From Furcasterigmium furcatum (lineage: Eukaryota > Ascomycota > Sordariomycetes > Glomerellales > Plectosphaerellaceae), in contig BCIA01000001.1 of the NCBI GenBank assembly GCA_001599815.1, positions 1,864,934-1,928,933 of the forward strand: DNA of 64,000 bases. The letters run 5' to 3'. The position numbers were made by a program, and so were the translations under genes. Below, piece after piece: positions 1 through 10,860 of the stretch. The notes beneath the pieces were generated by a model. It saw nothing but the letters and a program-made list of their open reading frames with translations. It ran no database searches and was not told the DNA's origin. Position 1 is the stretch's first letter. The number at the start of each line of letters is the position of its first letter.

Positions 1-814
1 ATGACGCCGGAGAAGAGGCACTGCAGCCAGGTGATGAAGCGCCACGAGGCATCACCGCCGATGTGCTCGATGGCACCGCGAGCGGCGCCGGAGGCCAGAA
101 TGGCGCCGGAGAACCAGAGGGTGTTGTACATGGCACCAACGACACCACGATAGGCAGGGTGGTTGATCTCAATGACGTACATGGGACCGGCGGCGGCGGC
201 AATGGAGACACCGAATCCGAGGAGGAAACGGCCGCCCATGAACTGGCCGGACTCGTTGGCGAGACCCTGGATGATGGTGCCGACAATGACGATCAGACCG
301 CCGATGAACATGCCGACACGACGTCCCCAGGTATCGATGGCAGGGCCGACGAAGGGAAGAGCGACAACACCACCAATCTGGTACATGGAGGAGACGATGC
401 CAGCCCAGATACCGGTGGACTCGACCTTGTAACGCTCCTTGAAGGCGGGGTTTTGGAGCAGGTTGTTGATGAGCGAGCCGTCCTGCACATTCCTGTTAGA
501 ACACTGGATTTACAAGGTAGAAGAGGAGTTGGCTGGACATACGTATCCGTTCATGGTGGAACAGAAGAAACCGACGACGGAGAAGGCGTAGAGCCAGAGC
601 TGCGGCTTGGTCCAGGCAGCGGGAGGCTCCTTGATCATGGCCTCACCGAAGGCCTCGTTACCCCTGATGACCTTGGTCTCGACATGCTTCTGTGGGTGTG
701 TTAGCACTGGCTAGCCTCGCCATGTGGCATGGCATCCGGGTCATGACGGCGTACCTGGTCGGAGGAATCCTGCTGGGGCTGGACAGCGTCCACGGCATCG
801 ATCTTCTCAGACAT
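1..814 (-). CDS. MFS sugar transporter, N-terminal part (runs off left edge)
   Basis: Proton-coupled sugar uptake across the plasma membrane is the family role. Coding segments are complement(1..482, 543..689, 755..814); introns 483-542 and 690-754 have GT..AG ends and keep frame. The protein starts MSEKIDAVDAVQ, has a hydrophilic N-terminus, then TM1 (LWLYAFSVVGFFCSTMNGYDGS), the region that in these transporters carries the NGYDGSL signature, then the loop-2 motif DTWGRRVG and the sugar-transporter PMYVIEINHPAYRG segment. The style (NGYDGSLIN, VIEINHPAYRG) is that of fungal lactose-permease/STL1-like members, but substrate cannot be read from sequence. The C-terminal half lies outside the window, so length and integrity are unknown. 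A (GGT)6 run at 861-878 lies just upstream of the start. Confidence 0.9.
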
Positions 815-860
815 GGCTGGAACTGGGGCGGCAATCGCTGCCGGAGAGCGGTCCTCTGCT

Positions 861-878
861 GGTGGTGGTGGTGGTGGT
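861..878. repeat. (GGT)6 microsatellite
   Basis: Six perfect GGT units, read as (ACC)6 on the transporter's strand, about 50 nt upstream of its start codon and so probably in the 5' leader. Confidence 0.8.
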
Positions 879-3223
879 TAGGGGTTCTCTCACGAGACCA
901 CAGGCCGTGCTGTGCTGTTGCTGAAGGGAGGCAAAGGAAGCCGGGGCGAGGATGAGGATGGAAGGGAGGGAAGCAGACGTCTTGGAGGGCGGGACGAGCT
1001 TCGACTTTATGATTTTCGAGCTCACTGGCGCGACCAGGGGAGTTTTCGGATCGCGTTGCCTCGATGCCGGGCCCAAAATGGACACAGGAACATTTCTGGG
1101 TGCACCCGTCGTCCGCTGCAGGGATACACACCACCTCAGAGAACCGAGATGGCGGCTAGCCTGGCCGGGACATGGGCGTTTCTCACCCGCCAGATCGAAT
1201 GCAGCTCGTTGTATGTACCACGCGCACCGTCGAAGCAGCAGATAGACCCCGGCGCGCGCCACACACCCCTGTCCGTGCGGCCTCGGCCGGGATCGATGTC
1301 TGGGGGCTCCGGCAGGCGTGTTGCCACCACGACTCGAGCTCTGAGAGGAGCACTGGACCTGACGGGGATATTAGGTGTGGCGGCAGCAGCAGGTACGATA
1401 CTCTACTGGCGGAGCTTCACCTACTGTCCAGACTCTGACGCTCCCAGTGATGGCTGCACCGCAATCTAAAAGAGACGCCTCAGGCGCGTCGAGACTTTCG
1501 GGGTCCATGGAGACCAGTGTCCCAGCCGGAGAGCAGAGGACCTGGAGCTGATCCCGGCGATCTCGTGGATACGACAGACTAAGCTTCTGTCTGGTACGAG
1601 GAAGTATCAGCGCGGAAGCGTCGCATCATGCCTCCCCGGATTTGCGGGTTGTGTTCCTCCGCAGTCAAGAACCCCGTGTTCTTGTGGGTTGGGGCGGGAC
1701 AGAACCAGTAAAGAGAGCTGGGGGCACCGGTCTGGGGACCACCGTCTGCGCGTGCGTGGGCTTGGAGGGCGGGCTAAGACATCCGAAGCTTTCCTCCGAG
1801 GCTTGTCACTCATACCAAGACTGGAAGAGCCGATCGCAAGGCTCGGTCACGACGACTTCGTGCGTCCGTCAGGCATGGCAGCGAGCGCGCTTGACCGGCC
1901 TTGGCCGCTCAGATAAAACCGCCTATGAAAAGCTTCATCGCGGAATCGTCGCGCCGGGCAGGTCTCAGGTAAGAGTCAAACCCTCGACGCCATGATCCGG
2001 GCCGCGATTCCAGGTGGCCTGTCGAGGCTCGAGGCCACGCGCGAAGATGGTGCGATTCACGAACGAGCTAACCTTCTCCAGACTGAGATCCCCACGCATC
2101 GAAAAGTCGGGGAAGTCCCAGGACGATCTAGCGGCCAACGGCGACCTACCGTTCGTTGGGGGGCGCAGAGGGGGGGATCTTGGTTCGAAAGGGGGGAGCT
2201 GTCAGTGCTGTCGTTGGGAATGGCGTCGTCGCTCGATGGACGGAACTCAGGGCAGGGATCATGACAAGCCAAGAGGGCCCAGCCGTCCAATCGATGCCCA
2301 GAATGCCGAGCCGGGGGCCCTCGAAGACTAAGCCTATCTCGTTGTCGGGCCGCGTTCCTCCGCACGTACAGATGCCTCGAATGGGGATACCAGCCGATGA
2401 GCAGGGGTAAGCGAGAGAACTAAACCTTCTGATGCTGTACCCCGTGGAGATTACCGTATCATCCTCCTTCGCTCGCGAGAGATGCTTTGTATGTACCAAT
2501 CTTTCCCACGTAGCAACGGAAGTGCTTACATGCATCCTTCAAGGTCTAACCATGGCCTGAGATCAAACGGGCAGATTCGTCAACCTGCAGTTAAGTACAG
2601 GCAGCCTGGCGAAGATCTTGAGGAGCAGAGACCATGGAACTGACCTATTATTATTGATGCCAAGTCTGAAGGTACCTTCTGAACACTGGCGGTGGCAGCC
2701 AGAAGGGCCGACACGACGGCGGGGGTGGAACACCACCAGAACATACCTGACCCTGCTCTCCAGCCGTCCGTCAGCTCTCCAATAATATGTACTAATAGGT
2801 CGAGACATGAGGGACCAGGTGACACAGCTCTCCCCGTTGTCCTGTGCCCCCGTTGTCAGTGCTCAAGCGGCCCGGAACCCAGCGCCACGCTTCCTATCTG
2901 GGGGCCATGACCTGTGGAGTTCTACTAGTCAGTATTATTCGGCAGTGATGATCCAACTCGACAAGGTTTGTGAATCTCATGCTGCTGCAGTGCCGTCCCC
3001 CTCTCTCGCTCCGCTCGCTCGTGCAGGCAGGCCTCTCCTGGTGTCCCGAAGCAGCCAAGAGCAGAAGGCCGGAAATCGATCATTTCCGTCCCCGAGTGAT
3101 ACCATCCCTTCAGTAGCAACTGTCAAACTGTTTCGCCTGCCTCTGGCAGTCAGGGTGATCCTACCCTCGGGTCGCGACTCGCCACCACGTGCCCAGGGCA
3201 GATCTTCAATCAAAGTCTTGCAG

Positions 3224-3250
3224 CCAAGCTCACCAAGCTCACTAAGCTCA
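3224..3250. repeat. Tandem 9-mer, three copies
   Basis: Three adjacent copies of CCAAGCTCA (the third has CT for CC), followed by a decayed fourth. It lies in noncoding DNA. Confidence 0.75.
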
Positions 3251-6166
3251 TCAAGAACCAAACGAACACTTGTGGGGAACGCGGATTCATGCAGTCCGAC
3301 GCCTTGGCCGGCCACCTCAACCGAGGAGCACCAGCAGCCAAGGAGTTGGAACCGAGGAGACAAGCTTTCGAGGTCCCCACGGCCCAATGAGGGGAATCTC
3401 ACCACGGCGCGCCGAGTCGCAGTGGGCTTGGAGCCAAGGGCCAAGCCGGTCCCTCCGCAGCTCGTGGTGCCGTGATATCCAGATCGCGCGAGAGAGAGCT
3501 GTGCTACCCTTCAGGCGATGCGAACCACGAGACGAAACCACGCCGCAGGCTGGCCTCAACTCGTTCCGGTGAAATTGGATCATGTCTGGTAGGAGCTGAA
3601 CGCTCCGCACAAGCCACAACAGCAGTCATCGGCTGGCGTTCCGGGCAGCCCCCGGACGCCGTCCCTAATTGGCATCAGATTGGCCACGGCACTCCTTGGC
3701 GGGAGAGGCCGCCTCGGGGCCTAGAGCCATGCCGCCCAACGGCATGAGAACGAACCCCCTCTACCACAGAGCCTGCCAGTATGCCAGCAACCCAAAAAGC
3801 CCAAATCGCCATCGGAAGCAGCTTCCTGGCGCTTTAACGAGATTTGGCACAAACTGTGGGCTGATGTGCCACCGTTCTGGACTTGGGGACCTGGTCCCCC
3901 TTTCGGCCTCCCGCATCCGTCTCACGTGGACAATTTGGAGACGCAGCGGCCGCCGTTGGAACAACCTCTCGCTCACGCTCGCTCAAACGGGCCACAGGCA
4001 CTGCATTCAATGCGACTTCCGATGCGCACCACGGCGGCCGCTGAGGCGAAGCCCAACCCGGTCTTCCGTCTTCCTGCAGCACGCATACTAATCCTTCCCC
4101 GGGAGCTTTTCCTAGATCGCGGGAGGGTGAATCTGTGCCGCAGGGAGGCATGACGCTCTTCGAAAGGATCACCACGCTAGGCTGGTCTCGTCGTGGCCTC
4201 GCGATGCACTTCCGAGGATGCAGGTGCAAGATGAGGCCTAATTCCGCCTGACAGAGAAAATAAAGTGGTCTCCGCAGAGATATTAATGTGAGAGCACCTG
4301 CAAAGTGCCAAGTGTGGAGGGGGACCCGGCCACTTGGGATCTGGTGTCATGGCCAGATTCAGGGGCTCGCTGGAAGCGCTTCCGAAATCCCGCTTTTCGC
4401 GTCCGATTTGGTTTTCAGCTGCGGCCAGATCTCGTTCGTGGAGGCCTGTGGCTTTGGGAAGCTTGTCTCGTGCCGTTGCATCACATGGTAATCAGATTTC
4501 TACTCTCGTTGTCACCTCGTCGCCGGTGAAGCCTCAATTCTTCCAGAAGGGCCCCTCGATCTCCCCCCTGATACTCCATCTCCCGCTCGCATTCCACTCC
4601 GTTCACTCCAACTCATGGTTTCTGACTTTGCTATTTTTTTCTGTGGCCCCTTTCTCCCGACCCTCTCCCTCACCTAGACCATTGCGATGCGTTGGGACGA
4701 GCCCGCCGCCGCCTGATCCGACAACACACGAAAGGGGGCCCAACCATCAGAGATCTGGAATTCGATCTACAGAGGATGAGAGCGTTGGTGGCAAAACTGC
4801 TGACCCAACACCAGCTCGCAGTCCCCGAAAGAAGGGTCTCGACTCTCCGATTATCACGCGGACAACCCGGGATGCTCCAGCACTGGTATCGCTTAAGGCC
4901 TCGCCCCCGGGCCCGCCGATCACCGGTGAGCTTGCAGTGCGAACCGTGCAACTGGCAGTCGGATGACTTTGGAGTGGCGGTCTTGACAATTCAAGGCCAG
5001 TTGATCGAGAAAGTCACAGCATCTGGGAGATGATCCCAGGTGAGGCTTCTGGTGTCACCCAGAGAGCACCACTTGCCGGACCCTCGCGATGCGGAGCCTG
5101 ATCCTATGCTACTCCCCCAACACATTGCTTACTCCAATAGCCTTACTCTCTGTTGTGATCGACAAATCTACAGAAAACCAGGAACCGAGAGTCCTTCTGA
5201 CGAGCCCGAGAAGTCAACTAACCCCTTAGTGAGCACTCGAAAAAGGTTGCTCATCATTTCCGCGCCGAGTGCTCCGATACCTCGGAAGAGACTAGCCATT
5301 CAAAATCTGAAGTTCTAGGCAAAATGGCTGACCTCAGTGCCCTCAATCGGCAGACAGTTCAGCTATGCTGGCACGTACGATGGAGACGAGCCGCCCCCTA
5401 TTTGCCTCCTTTATCGACTCTTAGTCAACGAACAACCATACACCACATTTTTATCCCGTCAAAAGCCTTATATTTCAAAAACTTGAAACGTATAGCACGT
5501 AATTAAAGACGTTCAAGCACAACAATCTGTTCCTCAGAAAGGAGGGACATGCGATTAGGCAACCTGGTGTCCGTTTCCGATGTCATTACATAGTTCAGGG
5601 CAGTATCATTATATTTCTTTGTGTTCTCTTCCCACTCTCTACTCGAACCTCGGGACTTTCTCTTGCGGCGTACACTGTACCCAGTCTCTTCATCACACTT
5701 TCCAGTGTATATCTATCTACTGGCAACTTTGATCCCACGCACATGAAGCCGTTTACCTTTGGGTCGGAGTCCAGTCTCCAGAAACCCGTCACTCTTTCCC
5801 AAATACACCCGCCGGCTCGACTTCTTCCCATATCGGAACAGCCTGCGTGCCTCTGCTGACCAGCTACTCCACGCAGGCAGGTCACATCCGAACACCATGC
5901 GAATAAAACGAAGAGTTTTGACGCGTCAGTCGTCTCTGAGACTCTGAAACATACTATATCTTCTAGACTCGCAGGCATAGTATCCCCCCAATATGATGCC
6001 TAAAGTGAAAGCAGCATATTGCTCCGGGCTCACGGATTCCTGGTGGGCTTTTCCGAGAGTCCAGCCAGTGTATCTACCCGCGACAAGACCCAAGAACTTT
6101 CCTTTCAAGAAATACCCTGTCCTATGCACGGCGAAAACTTCCACCTGCTGAAGTTAGAGCCTACGA

Positions 6167-8053
6167 CTATTCTTCGATCAGATCTGTGCGGATGTAGTCA
6201 AAGTCCTGTCCAGAGTCAGTAAACACATCTCCACTTCGAAACGAACCAACTCACCGCCGGGTTCAAAATCGGCAGCCCCGAACCAGTGGTGTAGATGCCG
6301 AGGTGGGTGCCCACGAAGTTCTGCCAGCCGTCGATGTGGCGCTGGAGGTTCTCATTGCCGACGAAAGCCAGCCAGCGAGGCGCCTTGCATCCCGTGGAGT
6401 AGCCCAGCGTATAGCCCTCGTCTCGTGCCTCGATGTAGAGCTTGACCGGCTTGCCGGCGGCCACATCTTCGTCCTCGATAATGGTCGTGTTGAGAGTGGC
6501 TTCGGGACCGGTTCTCGCGTGGACGACGATGGCGCGGTTGCCCGACTCGCTGGACCGGGTGACGGCGACCTCGTTGTGGTAGTGGATGCTCAGGTACACC
6601 GTGACTCCGGCTTCCTGACGGCTGCTGCTGGGCTCGAAAGCGCTCAGTTCGGTGCTGAAGGTCGTGTTGAGGTCCACCTGCTTGCGCAGGAGAGCGGCGG
6701 GCGTTTCGCGGTGTGAGAGGGTATAGACGTTGCCGTGCAGACGAAGGCTTCCAGGGACAGATTCAAAGTCCTTGAACTCCTTGTAGGGTGCGCGCAGGTA
6801 GTAGTACTCCTTGTCCACCAGCCCTCCGTCAAAGTCGTCCTGCCAGGATGCAGGTCGCTCGAGATCATAGAGAACATCGGGATCGTGCTCCAAAATTGGC
6901 TCATTGTTGTTGAATACGGGCCACCCATCCTCCCAAGTCATGGGACAGAGGAATGTTTCCCGCCCGAGCTGAGGCCTTCCCTGGGAGTTGTTCGGGTCGC
7001 GAGGCCGGGTCGCGAGGAATACTGCCCACCAGGCGCCATCGGCATCCTCGACAATGTCGGCATGCCCCGTGGACAAGACAGGGCGCGAAAGGTCTTCGCC
7101 GTTGTAGACGAGAGGGTTGTTGGGGTTGTGTTCCCATGGCCCATCGAGACTCTCGGCCCGGTAACTGTTTGCCGACTGGAAGACATCGGTGCCGCTGTCT
7201 GCGGTGATCATGTGGTACATGCCATTGATCTTGTACAGGTGGCTTGCCTCGGTGAGTTGTGTGCTGGAATTGACCGTCGTCTGGTGGAGGAGACGTGTGT
7301 CTGTAAGAGAGTTGCCCGTCTTGATGTCGATTTCCGTGATCCAGTTGGCGAAGATTCCGACGTGATTGAAGCTGCCGTCCCCAAATGTGGTTGTGAGATA
7401 CACCCGGCCATCATCATCAAACAAGAGATCAGGGTCAAAGCCCCATTGGTCAACATAAATCGGCTCGCTCCACGAGCTGTCATCCCAGATGTCGGTCGTG
7501 GTGACATACATGGACCTGGGCACTCGGTTGACCTAGTTGGAGTCAGAGGGGCGTTTCCCAGACGGGAATCTGCCACAATTACCTGATCAGGAGGGCTGAT
7601 CACATCAAAGATTGTGCCAATCACATAGAACGTGCCGTTGTTGTATCGGATCGTGGGAGCAAAGTTGCCGCCACTCGGGGCCGTTCCCCGGAGCGGAAGC
7701 TGGGATGGGCGCGTAAAAGCGTGGCCGATATTGTCCCATTTCACCCTGAATGTCTGTCAAAACAGGCACAGAGGAGAGTAGGTGGCATCATACAAGTCTT
7801 TGGAGCGGTAGATGGGAATACCAGGGAAGAACTCAAAGGTGCTCGTGGCGAGGAAGAAGTCCTCACCAACCCGAACAATGCTCGGGTCCGGGTTGAAGCC
7901 AGGAATTATTGGGTTGATCAACCCGCTGACGGTGGCTGAGTGTGTCAGTTTTTGTTTTTCATGTGTTTGTTAAACGGGTTCAGGTTATCTCGACTTACAT
8001 GCAAACAGTGCAGCCACCGCAGGGCCAAGCCGTACAAGATTGGTTGGCATCAT
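6167..8053 (-). CDS. Secreted glycoside hydrolase family 43 (beta-xylosidase/arabinofuranosidase type)
   Basis: This is a predicted five-bladed beta-propeller hydrolase acting outside the cell on xylan-derived oligosaccharides or arabinosyl side chains. Exons are complement(6167..6205, 6255..7532, 7583..7745, 7794..7935, 7999..8053), 1677 nt, 558 aa. The N-terminus MMPTNLVRLGPAVAALFAS is a signal peptide. The GH43 landmarks are GFNPDPSIVRVG (general base Asp near residue 35), FFPGIPIYRSKDLVKWDNIGH, WGFDPDLLFDDDGR (pKa-modulating Asp) and LTEASHLYKINGMYHM (general acid Glu). The C-terminal half has the beta-sandwich domain (xylosidase C-terminal type) common in fungal members, and the last small exon restores a typical ending ADFDYIRTD. 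Start: first of two adjacent ATGs. Exact specificity is not readable. Confidence 0.93.
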
Positions 8054-8714
8054 TTTTTGCTTGACAGGAATGAATTGATCGAAATCACAGAGCTCACGTC
8101 CGCTACCACAGATTTAAATACCATGGTTATGGAGGAATGACACCATCCGCACTGAGAATGTAACCCTGTGCAGCTCCCCCGCCACTAAAGCCGGCAGAAT
8201 TGTATTTAGGCATCGTGATCCTGCTGGATCCCTGTGAACAAGACTTCGTTCTCCGATCCCACAAATGAGGAGAGCAGGCGAGGAACCTGAGAATCCACAT
8301 TGTATATAGGCGGGTAGAGTCTCCCTGCAAATACCCCGCCTGGATCTGCAGTGGTTCCTTGGCCGCGGTCAGTCGACCAGATGAGGGCAGCTCATCGCGG
8401 GAACAGACGAAGGAACACGGGAGTCGATGCCTGGCAGTTCACTCAAGACACTCTCCTACACGTCGAACATTGAGGGGCCTCATCACCGGCTGAAGTGGGC
8501 TCAGGCGGGGTCAGCGACAACCTAACTTGACGGTCTATAAAGTTCGAGATAGTATTGACTATCAAGTTGCTAGATGAAAGATGTGTGTTTGATCAAGCAC
8601 GAATCGGCTGTGCCGAAGTGGTAGTGTCAAGCGAGTTCCGTGAGATCCGGCTGCCCCAACTCCCGAATCCTACTCCCGACCCCATTCTAGACTGCATTCT
8701 GCAGCATACCCAGA
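8054..8714. other. GH43 upstream / FTR1 downstream spacer
   Basis: 660 nt between the GH43 start and the FTR1 stop, both genes on the minus strand, so it holds the GH43 promoter and the FTR1 3' region. I saw no GGCTAA-type xylanase-regulator motif and no other gene. Confidence 0.6.
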
Positions 8715-9978
8715 TCAAGACAGCTGGTTTGAAGCCACCTTCGGGCCAGTTTCATTCTTCTCCTTACCCTCAGGCAAGCCCAATGATCCATGGGGGCTTG
8801 GAAGCTGTCCATCTGGCAGCGTCTTGTTGGTCTTCTTCTTGGCCTTCATGAACGGCCACCGGCCCTTGACCTCCTTGAAGCGCAGCAAGAACAACCACGC
8901 CATAACGCAGATCCAGTAGACATTGTACGAGATAACGGAACCATACGTGGCTGAGTTATTCCAGCCAAAGATGGCATTCAAAATTCCCCAGCCGCCGCCA
9001 CCGTTGAGCTGGGGGCTGCAGCACTAACATCGGGGTGAGTATGTGGGACGGTTGACATTGGGAGGAAAGCCTACGTTGAGATGCCAGACACTCTTGTCAA
9101 TGTCGTATGACCCTGGCCCGCTGCCAACCTCCGCTGCGTCGCCGCCGACAGCATCATTCCACTTTTGCGCCTCGAAGAACCAGACCGCGCGGGAGAAGAG
9201 GCCGGCGGCGACCAAGTACAACACGCAGGTTGAAACCACAAGGAAGATCTGGATCTTGGTGGAAGCTCCGCCCCTGGTCAAGGTTAGACTTGTAAGTTCA
9301 GTCTCCGGGGCTCCTGAATTGCTCACCTGTAGATGATGTAGCCCACAATTATTCCAGCTATCAATCCCACGACCACTGGTAGAGGGACGGCCGTTGCCGG
9401 GGCCGAGAAGGTGACGCCGGCAACAAAAACAATGGCCTCGATGCCTTCACGGAGGACCGTGATAAAAGGCAGGACGAACATGACATACTTCTCAGCGAAG
9501 CGTGCAATTCGGCCCTTCCTGCTGCCCTTCTCTGTGGGCTCCTCGAGGGCTCTGGCGAGTTTGATGCGCCACTTCTGCTGCATCTTTCCCACGCGCAGGA
9601 GAGCAACGCCCACAAGAGTGATGATGAGAGACGCAAAGAGTGCAAAGGCGCCTTCGTAGTAGTACTCATGGGCCTGCCAGCTGTCGCGTCCGACGCCGTA
9701 GAAGACACCGATGATGACGCCGGCGATGATCAGGCAGAGCAGAAGCCCAACGCCGATGCCTAACCAGACCTGAGAATACGTAAGAAAGTGCCTGGGGTAG
9801 TATTTGAGTAATGTTCATTTACCTGTTTGCGTAAGATCTTGTAGACCTTGGGGTCTCCCCCGGGACCACCGAGGGTCTGCTTCAGGAAGGCCATCAGCAC
9901 CGAGACGATGATGACCGTCTCCAACGCCTCTCGAAAGACGACGAGGAAAACGGGAACAGAAAACACCGTCACAGTCAT
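8715..9978 (-). CDS. FTR1: High-affinity iron permease FTR1
   Basis: Plasma-membrane permease that takes ferric iron handed over by the multicopper ferroxidase FET3. Exons are complement(8715..9023, 9075..9273, 9327..9769, 9823..9978), 1107 nt, 368 aa. The two hallmark REXXE-type iron motifs are present: REALE in the first TM segment and REGIE in the fourth. The start MTVTVFSVPVFLVVFREALE matches the family's usual N-terminus; an in-frame ATG 36 nt upstream is possible but less typical. There are about seven hydrophobic segments, with a long extracellular stretch (WHLNCCSPQLNGGGGWG) near the C-terminus and a Lys-rich cytosolic tail. It is divergently transcribed from FET3, separated by 882 nt, the classic arrangement of the fungal reductive iron uptake pair. 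Confidence 0.96.
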
Positions 9979-10139
9979 GGTGAAGTTGAGGCAAGTGATC
10001 TTTCTCACGGACAAGAAAGTGGGAGCTCAAGGGCCTGGAGGATAGCTTCAGCTGTGAAAAAGAGCCAGCAAGTCCGAGGTTGGGGGGAGTGAAAATCCAT
10101 TTCAACCTGGGCCTCGGACAGGTCGGCGACCAGCCAGAC

Positions 10140-10148
10140 ATATCAGAT
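10140..10148 (-). promoter_or_regulatory. Near-consensus iron-GATA motif (ATCTGATAT)
   Basis: One mismatch to ATCWGATAA, about 160 nt upstream of the FTR1 start, on the FTR1 side of the shared promoter. Confidence 0.4.
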
Positions 10149-10631
10149 CGAATCAACGAATAAGACGACCCCGACCCCTCGCGATTATCATGACCACCAC
10201 CACGGCTAGCCGGCACTCTGTCTCGTAGGGTTCCGCAAATCCGTGACCGTGGCGCCATTCGAGAGGCGCTAATGCAATAATAGCGTTGTCGAAAAGCTTG
10301 TCTCTGGTACGGCTGAAAGCTTGTGCGTTGGGACTAACGACGCCGTCTACCAATCGAGTCGTGAATTTCTTCTATTTCGGGGAAAGATGCGTTCTACCGG
10401 TCAGGCCAGACTCTCGCCGGTGTTATGATCCAAGGACCCCTGGTGAGACGCGGCGGATCAGAGATGCCAGTCGATGATCCCAGGATCAAAAGAGGCTTGC
10501 ATCGCCATGACTCGGCTTGCCGTTCTTCCGTTGGAGAAGCCAATGAGTGGCCTCATTATAAGGGAGAACCACCATTTGGGGACCGAGTCAACGGGTTTGA
10601 CCGGGTTTCGTGGCGTTTTCGTCTGGCCTGA

Positions 10632-10640
10632 TTATCAGAT
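10632..10640 (-). promoter_or_regulatory. Iron-GATA repressor motif ATCTGATAA
   Basis: Exact match to ATCWGATAA on the minus strand, about 220 nt upstream of the FET3 start. A further GATAA core lies about 12 nt downstream (GATTGATAAC). Confidence 0.65.
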
Positions 10641-10860
10641 TGTCAGATTGATAACGCCGTCTCTCTTGCTTTGTCCTCCTTTCGGACGAGCAGCCGACAT
10701 ATCCTCGTACCCGGGGTCCTCCTTTGTCCCTCTTTCTCTCCATCTATCATCCATTGATCGACTCTTGCCGTCCTTGAGAGAACGATCACTCCCTTTTGCT
10801 CCTGCGTCTTGAGAGGATCTCCCTGGACACCGAGGCAGCAGTCCTCCTCCTGGCTTCAAG

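Larger units (their letters stand above)
815..6166. other. 5.3 kb intergenic region, no supportable gene
   Basis: Open frames here are short, overlap on both strands and show no domain, signal peptide or coherent splicing. The best candidates are 4334-4966 and 4692-5033 on the plus strand, downstream of a pyrimidine-rich stretch (about 4500-4680) that looks promoter-like. They are low-complexity, mutually exclusive in frame and match nothing I recognise. A small tandem repeat lies at 3224-3250. The left part is upstream of the transporter; the right part is downstream of the GH43 gene. Confidence 0.5.
9979..10860. promoter_or_regulatory. Shared bidirectional promoter of FTR1 and FET3
   Basis: 882 nt between two divergent start codons, so it must carry both promoters. 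It contains a perfect TTATCAGAT (reverse complement ATCTGATAA) at 10632-10640 and a one-mismatch copy at 10140-10148. The consensus ATCWGATAA is the established target of fungal siderophore/iron GATA repressors (SreA, SRE, Urbs1, Sre1). Repression of both genes under iron sufficiency is therefore expected, but this is inference. Confidence 0.8.

Noticed and set aside
4334..5033. Two overlapping plus-strand frames after a pyrimidine-rich tract
   Set aside because: The tract resembles a promoter, but the frames are low complexity, compete with each other, lack introns that would extend them and match nothing known to me.
6735..7586. 283-codon plus-strand frame opposite the GH43 gene
   Set aside because: Shadow; GH43 motifs and coherent splicing are on the minus strand.
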